Below are positions 16,870 through 24,902 of a stretch of 64,000 nt of DNA, piece by piece. The stretch spans positions 1,054,001 through 1,118,000 of the forward strand of contig NZ_JAYERP010000001.1 of NCBI RefSeq assembly GCF_034718895.1, read 5' to 3'. Source of the stretch: Paenibacillus phoenicis (GTDB lineage: Bacteria; Bacillota; Bacilli; Paenibacillales; Paenibacillaceae). Each line of letters begins with the position of its first letter. Position 1 is the first letter of the stretch. The notes beneath the pieces were generated by a model. It did not search any database. It saw only the letters and a list, made by a program, of their open reading frames with translations, and was not told where the DNA came from. The translations under genes and the position numbers were made by a program.

Positions 16870-17265
16870 ATGGATGATTGGAGCGAAGAAGTGCTGCGGC
16901 GGGATGAGCAATCGTTCTGGGGTCTGCTGGGACTGCGCCTCATTTCTGCCGACAAATCCCTGGTAAAGTTGGGACTTACAGCGGGGGCTTCCCACCTCAA
17001 TTCCATGGGCATCGTCCATGGGGGCGTGCTGTCGTCCATGATGGATCAAGCGATGGGCACGCTGGTAGCAACGATTAAAGGGAAGCTTGGGGTAACCACC
17101 CATTTGAATGTCAATTTTCTCAGCCCCATGCGAACAGGGGAACTGGTGGTGTCGGCGATGCCAATCCATGAGACCCATCGGACGATGACGCTCCGCTCCG
17201 AGGTTCGTAACGAAGAAGGAACCCTCGGATGCATATCGACGGCAACGTTCCGCTTGCCGAAGTGA
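16870..17265 (+). CDS. PaaI-family hotdog thioesterase
   Basis: A 131-residue single hotdog-fold protein of the PaaI/YbgC-like acyl-CoA thioesterase group. The signature HGGVLSSMMDQAMGTL (helix with the catalytic acidic residue) and VNFLSPMRTGELV are present. The enzyme would hydrolyse acyl-CoA thioesters in the cytosol; the acyl group is not predictable. The start follows AGGATAGGGGGGACACCGAG at acceptable spacing. The 90-nt gap to the next gene has no clear terminator, so co-transcription with the NAD-salvage genes is possible. Confidence 0.85.
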   Translation: MDDWSEEVLRRDEQSFWGLLGLRLISADKSLVKLGLTAGASHLNSMGIVHGGVLSSMMDQAMGTLVATIKGKLGVTTHLNVNFLSPMRTGELVVSAMPIHETHRTMTLRSEVRNEEGTLGCISTATFRLPK

Positions 17266-17357
17266 GCAGGGGGCCGTCTTTCGGGTTAGATCGCTTGAAT
17301 TCGTAAGTGCCGGACTTCAATCGGCCGGCGTTATCCTAGACGATGTGGTGATACGTG

Positions 17358-18131
17358 ATGAACGAAGAACAAAAGCAGGTAGTTAATGAGGTTAAAAAAT
17401 ATCGCACGCCGGACGGAATCCCGGCCGACATCGTCATGTTTACGTTGACGAGGCAGGAACGAAAAGCATCGACCAAATCGCTGCCGCGCTTTGATCTGAA
17501 GGTCATGCTGATCCGTCGGCGGAGCTGGCCGTTCGCCGGGGCCTGGGCGTTGCCGGGCGGTTTCTCGCAGGAGGATGAATCGCTGTACGAAACCGCGCGT
17601 CGCGAGCTGAAGGAAGAAACCGGTGTCGACGGCTCACATCTTGAATATTTGGGGGTCTACAGCAAGCCGGGGCGGGACCCGCGCGGCTGGATTATCTCCC
17701 ACGCTTTTTTCGCGTTAGTAGAGGAATGGGTGCTGGAGAAACGGCAATCGGCGGATGATGCCCAAGAGGTTGGTCTGTTTACCGTTCGAGAAGCCTTAGA
17801 GGATCTGCAGCTCGCTTTCGACCACCGCGAGATTTTGCAAGACGCTTATAAACGGATTCAGCAGCAGATGCTGCATACGACGATTGCGAAGCAATTTTTG
17901 CCGCCGCATTTCACTCTCGGCGAATTGTATCAGGTGATTCAAACGGTCGTTCCAGACTTTGAAGAGCTAAATTTTATCCGCAAAATTACATCGACGCGCA
18001 GTCGTCAGGGGATACTGGAAGAAGTGCGTGACGAGAATGGCAAGCCGATGTTGTCTAACCAATATTCGCAACGGCCGGCTCAATTGTACCGATTTACTGG
18101 TTACACCCCGCGGCTTTCGATTTACACTTAA
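17358..18131 (+). CDS. Nudix protein with NrtR-like C-terminal domain
   Basis: A 257-residue protein with an N-terminal Nudix domain whose box is intact (GGFSQEDES, then ARRELKEETGV) and a C-terminal region (HFTLGELYQVIQTVVPDFEE) resembling the winged helix of NrtR, the ADP-ribose-sensing repressor of NAD genes. The next two genes are pncA and pncB, classic NrtR targets. It may be a regulator, an ADP-ribose pyrophosphatase, or both; the intact catalytic box leaves enzyme activity possible. A GTG at 17355 directly precedes the ATG; the ribosome site is weak. Confidence 0.8.
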   Translation: MNEEQKQVVNEVKKYRTPDGIPADIVMFTLTRQERKASTKSLPRFDLKVMLIRRRSWPFAGAWALPGGFSQEDESLYETARRELKEETGVDGSHLEYLGVYSKPGRDPRGWIISHAFFALVEEWVLEKRQSADDAQEVGLFTVREALEDLQLAFDHREILQDAYKRIQQQMLHTTIAKQFLPPHFTLGELYQVIQTVVPDFEELNFIRKITSTRSRQGILEEVRDENGKPMLSNQYSQRPAQLYRFTGYTPRLSIYT

Positions 18132-18132
18132 G

Positions 18133-18153
18133 ATATTTTACATAATGAAATAT
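18133..18153. promoter_or_regulatory. 21-bp inverted repeat upstream of pncA
   Basis: ATATTT and AAATAT flank nine bases, in the short gap between the NrtR-like gene and pncA. The 21-bp size and position suit an operator for the upstream regulator; no consensus was matched. Confidence 0.4.
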
Positions 18154-18193
18154 TAGTTGCGGCAAATGGAATGTGTGAAGGGAGAGTGAAATC

Positions 18194-18742
18194 ATGAAAG
18201 CTCTGATCGTCATCGATTATACGAAGGATTTCGTGGACGGTAACCTTCCGGTGGGCCAGCCGGCCATCGATATTGAACCGGCGATTTGCCGGATAACGGA
18301 ATCCTTTGTGAAGCAAGGGGATTTTGTCGTGATGGCCGTAGATCTGCACGAGCGGGAAGACCACCTGCATCCGGAAACGAAGCTGTTTCCTCCCCACAAT
18401 CTGAGGGATACGGAAGGCCGTGCGTTGTACGGGCGGTTGTCTGAGGTTTATGCGAAGAACCAGGACCGCATCTATTGGATGGATAAGACGAGATACAGCG
18501 CGTTTTGTGGAACGGACCTGGAGCTGAAGCTCCGGGAACGCGGTATTACGGAGGTGCATCTGATCGGCGTGTGCACGGATATTTGCGTGCTGCATACGGC
18601 GGTGGATGCTTATAACAAGGGATTTGCAATTACAGTATACGAAGATGCGGTAGCCAGCTTTAACCCGGAGGGACATACCTGGGCGCTGGGGCATTTCCGC
18701 ACCAGTTTAGGAGCAAACGTAACGAACAGCCAGAGAGGATGA
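18194..18742 (+). CDS. pncA: Nicotinamidase (isochorismatase family)
   Basis: Hydrolyses nicotinamide to nicotinate for NAD salvage. The 182-residue protein has the catalytic triad Asp8 (VIDYTKDF), Lys98 (DKTRYSAF) and Cys131 (GVCTDICVLHTA), plus the metal-binding segment DLHEREDHLHPE. The ATG follows GAAGGGAGAG at good spacing. It is eight nucleotides upstream of pncB, whose enzyme uses its product, and downstream of a NrtR-like gene, giving a compact salvage operon. Confidence 0.93.
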   Translation: MKALIVIDYTKDFVDGNLPVGQPAIDIEPAICRITESFVKQGDFVVMAVDLHEREDHLHPETKLFPPHNLRDTEGRALYGRLSEVYAKNQDRIYWMDKTRYSAFCGTDLELKLRERGITEVHLIGVCTDICVLHTAVDAYNKGFAITVYEDAVASFNPEGHTWALGHFRTSLGANVTNSQRG

Positions 18743-18749
18743 ACAGGCG

Positions 18750-20204
18750 ATGCCAACCACGGGTTTAGCACTGCATACCGATAAATATCAGATCAACATG
18801 ATCTATGCGCATTGGATGAACGGAACGCATTTGCGGAGGACCGTATTTGAGGCCTACTTCCGCAAGCTGCCGTTTGGCAACGGGTATGCGGTGTTTGCAG
18901 GCTTGGAGCGGATCGTGGACTATATCCGGCAGCTGCGGTTTACGGAAGAGGATTTAGCGTATTTGGACAAACAAGAAGAGAACTATAAGCCGGAATTTCT
19001 GGAATTGCTGCGTAACTTTGAATTTAAAGGCACGCTGCTGTCGATGGCCGAAGGGGCGCTTTGCTTCCCGAACGAGCCGTTGATCCGCGTTGAAGGCACA
19101 ATTATGGAAACACAGCTGATTGAGACGGCGTTGCTAAACTTTATGAATTTCCAGACCTTGATCGCCACCAAAGCTTCACGGGTGAAACGGGTCGCCGAGA
19201 ACGACGTGCTGCTGGAGTTCGGCACCCGCCGGGCACAAGAAGCAGATGCGGCCATCTGGGGGGCTCGGGCTGCTTATTTGGCCGGGTTTGATGGGACGTC
19301 CAACTTGCTCGCTGGTGAGATCTTTGGCATTCCGACCCGAGGAACGCATGCCCACTCGTGGGTGCAAATCTTCGACTCGGAGCAGGAAGCGTTTGAGTTG
19401 TATGCCAAAGCGCTGCCGGATCAGGTTTCCCTGCTGGTCGATACGTATGATACGCTCAAAAGCGGCGTTCCGCATGCGATCCGCACCGGCAAAATGCTGG
19501 AAGCCGCAGGCAAGCGGCTGGCTAGCATCCGCTTGGACAGCGGCGATTTAGCTTATCTGTCGATTCAAGCCCGCAAAATGCTGGACGACGCTGGCTTACC
19601 TTATGTCAAAATCGTCGCGTCAAACGACTTGGACGAGAATACGATTTTTAACCTGAAGGCACAAGGTGCGAAGATCGATATTTGGGGCGTAGGGACTCAG
19701 TTGATTACAGCAGCGGACCAACCGGCTCTCGGAGGCGTCTACAAGCTGGTTGAACGGGAGAAGGACGGTCAGATGGTGCCCACGATCAAGATCTCCGGTA
19801 ATCCGGAAAAAGTCACAACCCCCGGCAGAAAAGACGTATTGCGCATTGTCAGCAAAGACAGCGGCAAAGCGATTGCCGATTACATCTGTTTTCCGCATGA
19901 ACAGCAAGCGCGGACGGGCGGCAAACTCCGATTGTTTGATCCGGTACATCCTTATATCAAAAAGTCAGTCAAAAACTATGAAGCGGTGTGCATGCTGCAG
20001 CCGATCTTTGTGGATGGTCAGCTCGTGTACAAGCTGCCAACGCTGGATGAAATTCGTGAGTACCACCGCGAGCAGTTAAATTTATTCTGGCCAGAATATC
20101 TCCGCAAGCTGAACCCGGAAATTTACCGCATCAGCTTAAGCCAGGAAGCCTGGGAGTTAAAGCAAAAGATGATCGAAGAATATATGGGGCAGCATGAGGA
20201 TTAA
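18750..20204 (+). CDS. pncB: Nicotinate phosphoribosyltransferase
   Basis: Converts nicotinate and PRPP to nicotinate mononucleotide, the committed salvage step to NAD. The 484-residue length and features are typical: ALHTDKYQINMIYAHW at the start, EFGTRRAQ, GTHAHSWVQIF with the catalytic His region, and RLDSGDLAYLS. It is co-oriented with pncA at 8-nt spacing and so surely co-transcribed. A strong hairpin terminator follows the stop codon. Confidence 0.96.
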   Translation: MPTTGLALHTDKYQINMIYAHWMNGTHLRRTVFEAYFRKLPFGNGYAVFAGLERIVDYIRQLRFTEEDLAYLDKQEENYKPEFLELLRNFEFKGTLLSMAEGALCFPNEPLIRVEGTIMETQLIETALLNFMNFQTLIATKASRVKRVAENDVLLEFGTRRAQEADAAIWGARAAYLAGFDGTSNLLAGEIFGIPTRGTHAHSWVQIFDSEQEAFELYAKALPDQVSLLVDTYDTLKSGVPHAIRTGKMLEAAGKRLASIRLDSGDLAYLSIQARKMLDDAGLPYVKIVASNDLDENTIFNLKAQGAKIDIWGVGTQLITAADQPALGGVYKLVEREKDGQMVPTIKISGNPEKVTTPGRKDVLRIVSKDSGKAIADYICFPHEQQARTGGKLRLFDPVHPYIKKSVKNYEAVCMLQPIFVDGQLVYKLPTLDEIREYHREQLNLFWPEYLRKLNPEIYRISLSQEAWELKQKMIEEYMGQHED

Positions 20205-20228
20205 CTTCTTCTAACCCCCTTAAGACAG

Positions 20229-20270
20229 AAAGATCGCTTCTCGCCAATCGGCGGCGAAGCGGTCTTTATT
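20229..20270 (+). terminator. pncAB terminator
   Basis: AAAGATCGCTTC...GCC pairs with GGC...GAAGCGGTCTTT; a T-rich tail follows. Confidence 0.8.
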
Positions 20271-20344
20271 TGCGTGGGAAATTATTTCTCGGGAAAGCGC
20301 AAAAAGCGCTATAAATCGGCGGATAGAAGGCTGATTTCGACAAG

Positions 20345-20950
20345 TTAACGACACGACTCATATTTCGCGAAGTAGTGATCAAACAAAATATCGATTTGCC
20401 GCTCAACGATTTCTTTGCCCGGACGGTTCTCCAGTTGCTTAATCTGCCTTGCCAAGACGAGCGGGAAGAGGACGGCTGCATTGATTTGCATCATCATAAT
20501 AAAAAGAATATCCGGATTGGTCTCGCCGGTAATCTCCTCCAGCACGCCAGTAATCTTGCTGAATCCGGTCGTTTTCATAAAACCGGTGAAGTCCTGCCGG
20601 GATTCAAAAGTAATTCGTCCTTTGCCTAAGACTTCATGCAACAAACCGGGGTATTGCAGTACTGAATCCACGTATTGGAGAAGAAATGCCTTTAATCGAT
20701 CTTTAGGGGGTAGCGAAGTATCGTCCAAGACGGAGAAATTCTCCTGAAACGTTGTCAGCAGCAGTTTCAGCGCTTCGTTAATCAAGTTGTCCTTCGAGCC
20801 AAAGTAGTAATTCACTAGAGCTAAATTGACATTGGCCGCAGCCGTGATCTTGCGCAAGGTGACTTGATCGGCCCCTTCGGTTTTAATGAGCTCCAACGTA
20901 GCCTGTAGAATATTCTGTTTGGTTGTCGGCCCCTCGGCGCAATTGCTCAT
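20345..20950 (-). CDS. TetR-family transcriptional regulator
   Basis: A 201-residue repressor-type protein with an N-terminal TetR helix-turn-helix (about residues 10-57: ILQATLELIKTEGADQVTLR, then ANVNLALVNYYFGSKDNL) and a divergent ligand-binding C-terminal domain. It is transcribed away from the adjacent drug exporter, and the shared intergenic region carries a repeated TTTAAA operator-like element over the exporter promoter. Control of that exporter is the simplest reading. The ligand is unknown. Confidence 0.9.
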   Translation of the reverse strand: MSNCAEGPTTKQNILQATLELIKTEGADQVTLRKITAAANVNLALVNYYFGSKDNLINEALKLLLTTFQENFSVLDDTSLPPKDRLKAFLLQYVDSVLQYPGLLHEVLGKGRITFESRQDFTGFMKTTGFSKITGVLEEITGETNPDILFIMMMQINAAVLFPLVLARQIKQLENRPGKEIVERQIDILFDHYFAKYESCR

Positions 20951-21091
20951 AGTTTCGCTCCTTTATGCCATCCAATCTACTGCCCGTATAGAAACTACCA
21001 TAATACGCTCTCACTCCAGGTGTCAAGAATAAGGCGCAGCGGGGAAGGAAGAGCGAACCAGATCTTGCAGAAGCCACCGATGACAAATGCC

Positions 21092-21119
21092 TTGACAAAA
21101 CGGCGGCATCCATTTAAAT
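21092..21119 (+). promoter_or_regulatory. Promoter of the MFS exporter gene
   Basis: TTGACA (21092-21097) and TTAAAT (21114-21119) are separated by 16 nt. The -10 box runs into the TTTAAA operator repeats. Confidence 0.65.
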
Positions 21120-21156
21120 TTGTTTTAAACATTGTTTTAAACGGTGTTTAAATTTA
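21113..21156. promoter_or_regulatory. Repeated TTTAAA operator, probable TetR-regulator site
   Basis: Four TTTAAA cores lie in a row, the middle ones as GTTTTAAACATT and GTTTTAAACGGT at a 12-bp period. Each core is itself palindromic. The element covers the -10 box and transcription start of the exporter, as expected for repression by the divergent TetR protein. Confidence 0.65.
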
Positions 21157-21177
21157 GAAAGAAAGCTGAGTGAGAGG

Positions 21178-22674
21178 ATGCCGAATACTGTGGAGAGTTC
21201 GATCGAAAGCAAAGAATTTTCCATCCGGTCGATTATCGCACCGCTGATGGCGGTCATCGTTGGGATGATTATGGTCATTTTGGACAGCACGGTGGTTAAC
21301 GTGGCCGTACCTAAGCTGGTCGACTTCTTCGCAACCGATTTAAAGACGGTGCAATGGACGATCACAGGGTATACGCTGGCTTTATCTGCCGTCATTCCGC
21401 TAGCGGGATGGATGACCGATAAATTTGGGGAGAAACGCATTTTCTTGATGACGATCGCGTTGTTTACGATTGGTTCGGTGTTGTGTGCCGTAGCGCAGAC
21501 GCCGGAGCAGTTGATCATCTATCGCATCATTCAAGGTCTGGGCGGCGGGATGGTATCGCCGATCGGGTTTGCGATGGTGTTTAAGCTGGCACCACCTGAG
21601 AAGCGCGGAGCCGTGATGGGGGCGCTGGGTGTACCTATGTTGCTGGCGCCTGCGCTAGGTCCGGTACTATCCGGTTGGCTGGTGGAGAACGTCAGCTGGC
21701 ACTGGATTTTTCTGATCAATCTGCCAATTGGGATTGTGGCGTTTCTGATCGGGCTGCGGTTCTTGCCGAAGTCCAGTCGACGGGAGGCGCCACAGTTGGA
21801 TAAGCTGGGGATGATCCTGGCTCCGATCGCTTTTGCGATGCTGACCTACGGCGTGAGTGAAGGGGGAACCAGCTGGACCTCAGCGACGACAATTACGGGT
21901 CTTAGCGTAGGAGGACTTGCCTTACTTCTGTACATCTTCGTTGAAATAAGACATCAACAACCGCTGCTTGAGCTGCGTGTGTTCCGTTCGTCTCATTTCA
22001 CCCGGGGGATCATCTTGGTCTGGATTGCCCAAGCGGCGTTGTTTGGTTCGATGATTCTGACTCCGTTATACCTGCAGCAAGTCAGAGGCTACAACGCGTT
22101 GGAAACCGGGATTTACTTGCTGCCTCAAGCATTGATGTCGGCGTTCTTCATGCCGATCAGCGGGCGCTTGTTTGACCGGGTTGGTGCGCGGCCGCTGGCC
22201 TTTATCGGCCTTGGTATCGTATCGACGGCCTTGTTCCTGCTGTCGCGAATTACAGCGGAAACGCCGCTGGCGATGGTGTTGGTGCCGCTTGGTTTGCTCG
22301 GCGGCGGGATGGGTCTGACGATGATGCCGCTGAACACGCATATTCTAAACTCCGCGCCGCGCCATTTGGTGGCTCGGGTTACCCCGCTAATGACGGCGGC
22401 GCAGCAAGTTATCGTCTCCTTCGCGGTAGCCGGCTTAACCGGCTATCTGACTTCCCAAATCAGCAGCCATATGAAGGAGGCAGCACAAGGCGGAAATCCG
22501 CTGGAGGCGGCCGCATCCGGCTTTGGGGATACCTATTTCCTGGCTTCGTGCATTGCCGCTGCTGGCTTCCTGCTGACTTTATTCTTATCTAAGCCAAAGA
22601 AGCAAACCGAAGCAGGCAAGAATTCAGCAGCCGAAGGAACGCAACCAGACCCAAGTCTGATGGCGGGGCATTAA
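21178..22674 (+). CDS. DHA2-family (EmrB/QacA) MFS drug exporter
   Basis: A 498-residue, 14-TM proton-driven multidrug exporter. Family motifs are visible: LDSTVVNVAVPKL in TM1, GWMTDKFGEKRIF (motif A), IYRIIQGLGGGMVSPIGF and GALGVPMLLAPALGPVLSGWLV (motif C region). The given ATG lies immediately after GTGAGAGG, too close for a normal ribosome site, so a start a few codons later (GTG 21190) is possible. It is controlled, by inference, by the divergent TetR regulator. The substrate cannot be predicted. Confidence 0.93.
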   Translation: MPNTVESSIESKEFSIRSIIAPLMAVIVGMIMVILDSTVVNVAVPKLVDFFATDLKTVQWTITGYTLALSAVIPLAGWMTDKFGEKRIFLMTIALFTIGSVLCAVAQTPEQLIIYRIIQGLGGGMVSPIGFAMVFKLAPPEKRGAVMGALGVPMLLAPALGPVLSGWLVENVSWHWIFLINLPIGIVAFLIGLRFLPKSSRREAPQLDKLGMILAPIAFAMLTYGVSEGGTSWTSATTITGLSVGGLALLLYIFVEIRHQQPLLELRVFRSSHFTRGIILVWIAQAALFGSMILTPLYLQQVRGYNALETGIYLLPQALMSAFFMPISGRLFDRVGARPLAFIGLGIVSTALFLLSRITAETPLAMVLVPLGLLGGGMGLTMMPLNTHILNSAPRHLVARVTPLMTAAQQVIVSFAVAGLTGYLTSQISSHMKEAAQGGNPLEAAASGFGDTYFLASCIAAAGFLLTLFLSKPKKQTEAGKNSAAEGTQPDPSLMAGH

Positions 22675-22694
22675 TATATTGAAGCAAACATGCG

Positions 22695-22730
22695 AAAAAG
22701 CACTCTTTCTTTTTGGAAAGGGTGCTTTTG
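22695..22730. terminator. Bidirectional terminator between the exporter and the SDR gene
   Basis: AAAGCACTCTTTC pairs with GAAAGGGTGCTTT across T-rich loop bases, with A and T runs at the two ends. Confidence 0.85.
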
Positions 22731-22746
22731 TCGTTCTCCCCGAAGG

Positions 22747-23649
22747 TTAACTCGTAACCATGGCGCCGCCGTTGACATGGATCGTTTGCCCGGTCACATA
22801 GCTGGAATCGTCGGAAGCCAGGAATACGAAGACCGGTGCCAATTCAAACGGCTGCCCGGCTCGCTTCATCGGAGTTTCCAGGCCAAACGTAGACACGTAT
22901 TCCGCAGAATAGCTGGATGGAATCAACGGGGTCCAGATCGGTCCCGGCGCCACGGCATTGACACGAATGCCTCGATGAACGAGCGACAGCGCCAGGGAGC
23001 GGGTAAAGGAAACGACAGCGCCTTTGGTAGAGGAATAATCAATCAGCAGCGGAGCGCCGGCGTATGCGGTGATCGAGGCGGTGCTAATAATGGTACTACC
23101 GGGTCGCAAATAGGGAAGCGCGGCCTTGGTCAAGTAGAAATGAGGGAAGATGTTGGTGGCAAAGGTTTGGTACAGCTGTTCGGTCGAAATCGCTTCGATC
23201 CCTTGCTGCTGAGGAAATTGAACCGCCTGATTGATCACCAGGATATCGACTTTCCCCAAATGATGCAGGGTATGATGAATCACTGCATGGCAGAAAGCCT
23301 CTTGGCGCAAGTCGCCGGGAATGAGCAGGCACCGTCGTCCCAGTTCCTCAACGCGCCGTTTGGTTGCCTGGGCATCTTCGTGCTCATCCAGATAAACGAT
23401 GGCTAAGTCTGCGCCTTCTTTGGCAAAAGCAATCGCCGTAGCCCTCCCGATGCCGCTGTCACCGCCGGTCAGAATTGCGACCTTATCCTTCAACTTGCCG
23501 CTGCCGACGTAAGCGGGGTTTTCGGAGATCGGGGGCGGAACCATCAGGGTTTCTAAGCCGGGTTGTCTTGGTTGATGTTGCGGCGGGAAGGTAATTGGTT
23601 GTTCTTGGCAGACCGTTTTCGAGCTGTAATAAGGGTACTTGGGTATCAT
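22747..23649 (-). CDS. SDR-family oxidoreductase with N-terminal extension (YhxC/YhdF type)
   Basis: A 300-residue short-chain dehydrogenase/reductase. The Rossmann motif TGGDSGIGRATAIAFAKEG, the NQAV replacing the usual NAG, the catalytic Ser and YSSTKGA (YxxxK), and PGPIWTPL are visible. The ~50-residue proline- and glutamine-rich N-terminal tail is typical of the stress-associated Bacillus YhxC/YhdF/YdaD group. The ATG at 23649 is chosen (AGGAGG eleven bases upstream); a longer frame starts at 23694. The substrate is unknown. In Bacillus, homologues belong to the general stress regulon. Confidence 0.88.
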   Translation of the reverse strand: MIPKYPYYSSKTVCQEQPITFPPQHQPRQPGLETLMVPPPISENPAYVGSGKLKDKVAILTGGDSGIGRATAIAFAKEGADLAIVYLDEHEDAQATKRRVEELGRRCLLIPGDLRQEAFCHAVIHHTLHHLGKVDILVINQAVQFPQQQGIEAISTEQLYQTFATNIFPHFYLTKAALPYLRPGSTIISTASITAYAGAPLLIDYSSTKGAVVSFTRSLALSLVHRGIRVNAVAPGPIWTPLIPSSYSAEYVSTFGLETPMKRAGQPFELAPVFVFLASDDSSYVTGQTIHVNGGAMVTS

Positions 23650-23744
23650 CCTTTGAGGTTCCTCCTGAAGTTGTTTTACCGCTATCCTATTCATTCCTGG
23701 GCGGGGTGGTGTATCCGCCTAGACAAGAATGTCTATATGACATT

Positions 23745-23760
23745 TGTTACATAAGTCACA
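23745..23760. promoter_or_regulatory. FNR/CRP-like site upstream of the second 2-oxoacid oxidoreductase
   Basis: TGTTACATAAGTCACA fits TGTGA-N6-TCACA with one mismatch. A TATGAT -10-like box follows at 23768-23773 and TTGTTA overlaps the site as a possible -35 box. Confidence 0.45.
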
Positions 23761-23868
23761 TCGCATCTATGATAAATTTTAAAATTAAGAAAGATATCGT
23801 TTGATGTCATGTTTAGCACTTATTTACGTCGTGAAGAGCTCGCATTTGCGAAGAAGGGAGTCAAGCGC

Positions 23869-24876
23869 GTGGTACAATTACCGAAATTAAACGAGCTGGG
23901 ATTTTTTGAAATCCGTTTGGAATCCATTGGTGGGCTGGGTGCGAACTTGGCAGGGAAAATGCTGGCCGAAGCCGGGGTTGAGGGAGCCGGATTGAATGGG
24001 GTCAGCTTTTCTTCTTATGGCTCGGAGAAAAAAGGATCCCCGGTCAAGGCGCATATCCGCTTCTGCGATCTGAGTACGCCGATTCGCGATACGTCGCCAG
24101 TAGAACGCCCGCATATTGTGGGGATCTTTCATGAGGCGCTCGCCAAGACAGTGAACGTGATCAGCGGCATTTACGAGGACAGCACCGTATTGGTGAATTC
24201 GCGCAAAACTCCGCAGGAGCTTAAGGAGAAAATGAAGCTGATCGGCGGCACGATCGCGGTGATCGATGCCACCGGCATTGCGCTCGAAGAGAAAAACCGG
24301 GTGAACATGGCGATGTTGGGTGCCTTATTCCGGTTGTGCCCATTCCTCGATCCTGAAACGATGAAAGACGTCATCCGCAAATCGCTGGAGAAGAAATATC
24401 CGCAAACCGTAGCCCCAGCTATTGCGACGTTCGAACGGGGTTATCATGAAGTTGTCTTTGAAACGTTTGCTTTGCCGGAAGGTGTAAGCATGCCGGCCTT
24501 CGTTCGTGCTGATACGCCGGTGCTTGGTTATGAAACACAGCCGATCGGCGGGTTGATTATCAATCCGGGCAACAGCATCCTGAAGGACCTTAGTATTTCC
24601 CGTTCTGGGATGATGCCGCATTTCAAGGAAGAGTCTTGTATTCACTGCGCCCAATGCGACAACGTCTGCCCGGATAATTGCTTCGTATGGGAGGAACGCC
24701 CCGATAAGAAGGGCCGACCGCAAATGTTCCTAAAAGGCATCGACTATCAATATTGTAAAGGTTGTTTAAAATGTATCCACGCATGTCCAACGGACGCCTT
24801 GTCCGGGGAGCGGGAGGAAGAAGGGTATGCGGAGGCGCATCGCGTACCGCATCTGTTTGATTTGGCGATACGCTAA
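23869..24876 (+). CDS. 2-oxoacid:ferredoxin oxidoreductase, fused gamma-delta subunit
   Basis: A 335-residue protein with an N-terminal gamma domain (FEIRLESIGGLGANLAGKML, SSYGSEKKGSPVKAHIRF) and a C-terminal 2[4Fe-4S] ferredoxin domain: CIHCAQCDNVCPDNC and CKGCLKCIHACPTDA. GTG 23869 is chosen, eight bases after AAGGGAG, because it begins just before the gamma domain; an ATG at 23809 adds residues with no match. It forms a complex with the following alpha-beta gene and passes electrons from 2-oxoacid oxidation to ferredoxin. The site at 23745 suggests redox or oxygen control. Confidence 0.9.
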   Translation: MVQLPKLNELGFFEIRLESIGGLGANLAGKMLAEAGVEGAGLNGVSFSSYGSEKKGSPVKAHIRFCDLSTPIRDTSPVERPHIVGIFHEALAKTVNVISGIYEDSTVLVNSRKTPQELKEKMKLIGGTIAVIDATGIALEEKNRVNMAMLGALFRLCPFLDPETMKDVIRKSLEKKYPQTVAPAIATFERGYHEVVFETFALPEGVSMPAFVRADTPVLGYETQPIGGLIINPGNSILKDLSISRSGMMPHFKEESCIHCAQCDNVCPDNCFVWEERPDKKGRPQMFLKGIDYQYCKGCLKCIHACPTDALSGEREEEGYAEAHRVPHLFDLAIR

Positions 24877-24902
24877 TACGCAGGAAAGGTGGTATGTTCA
24901 TC

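Noticed and set aside
22690..23406. Plus-strand frame of 238 codons
   Set aside because: It is antisense to the SDR gene, which has all family motifs.
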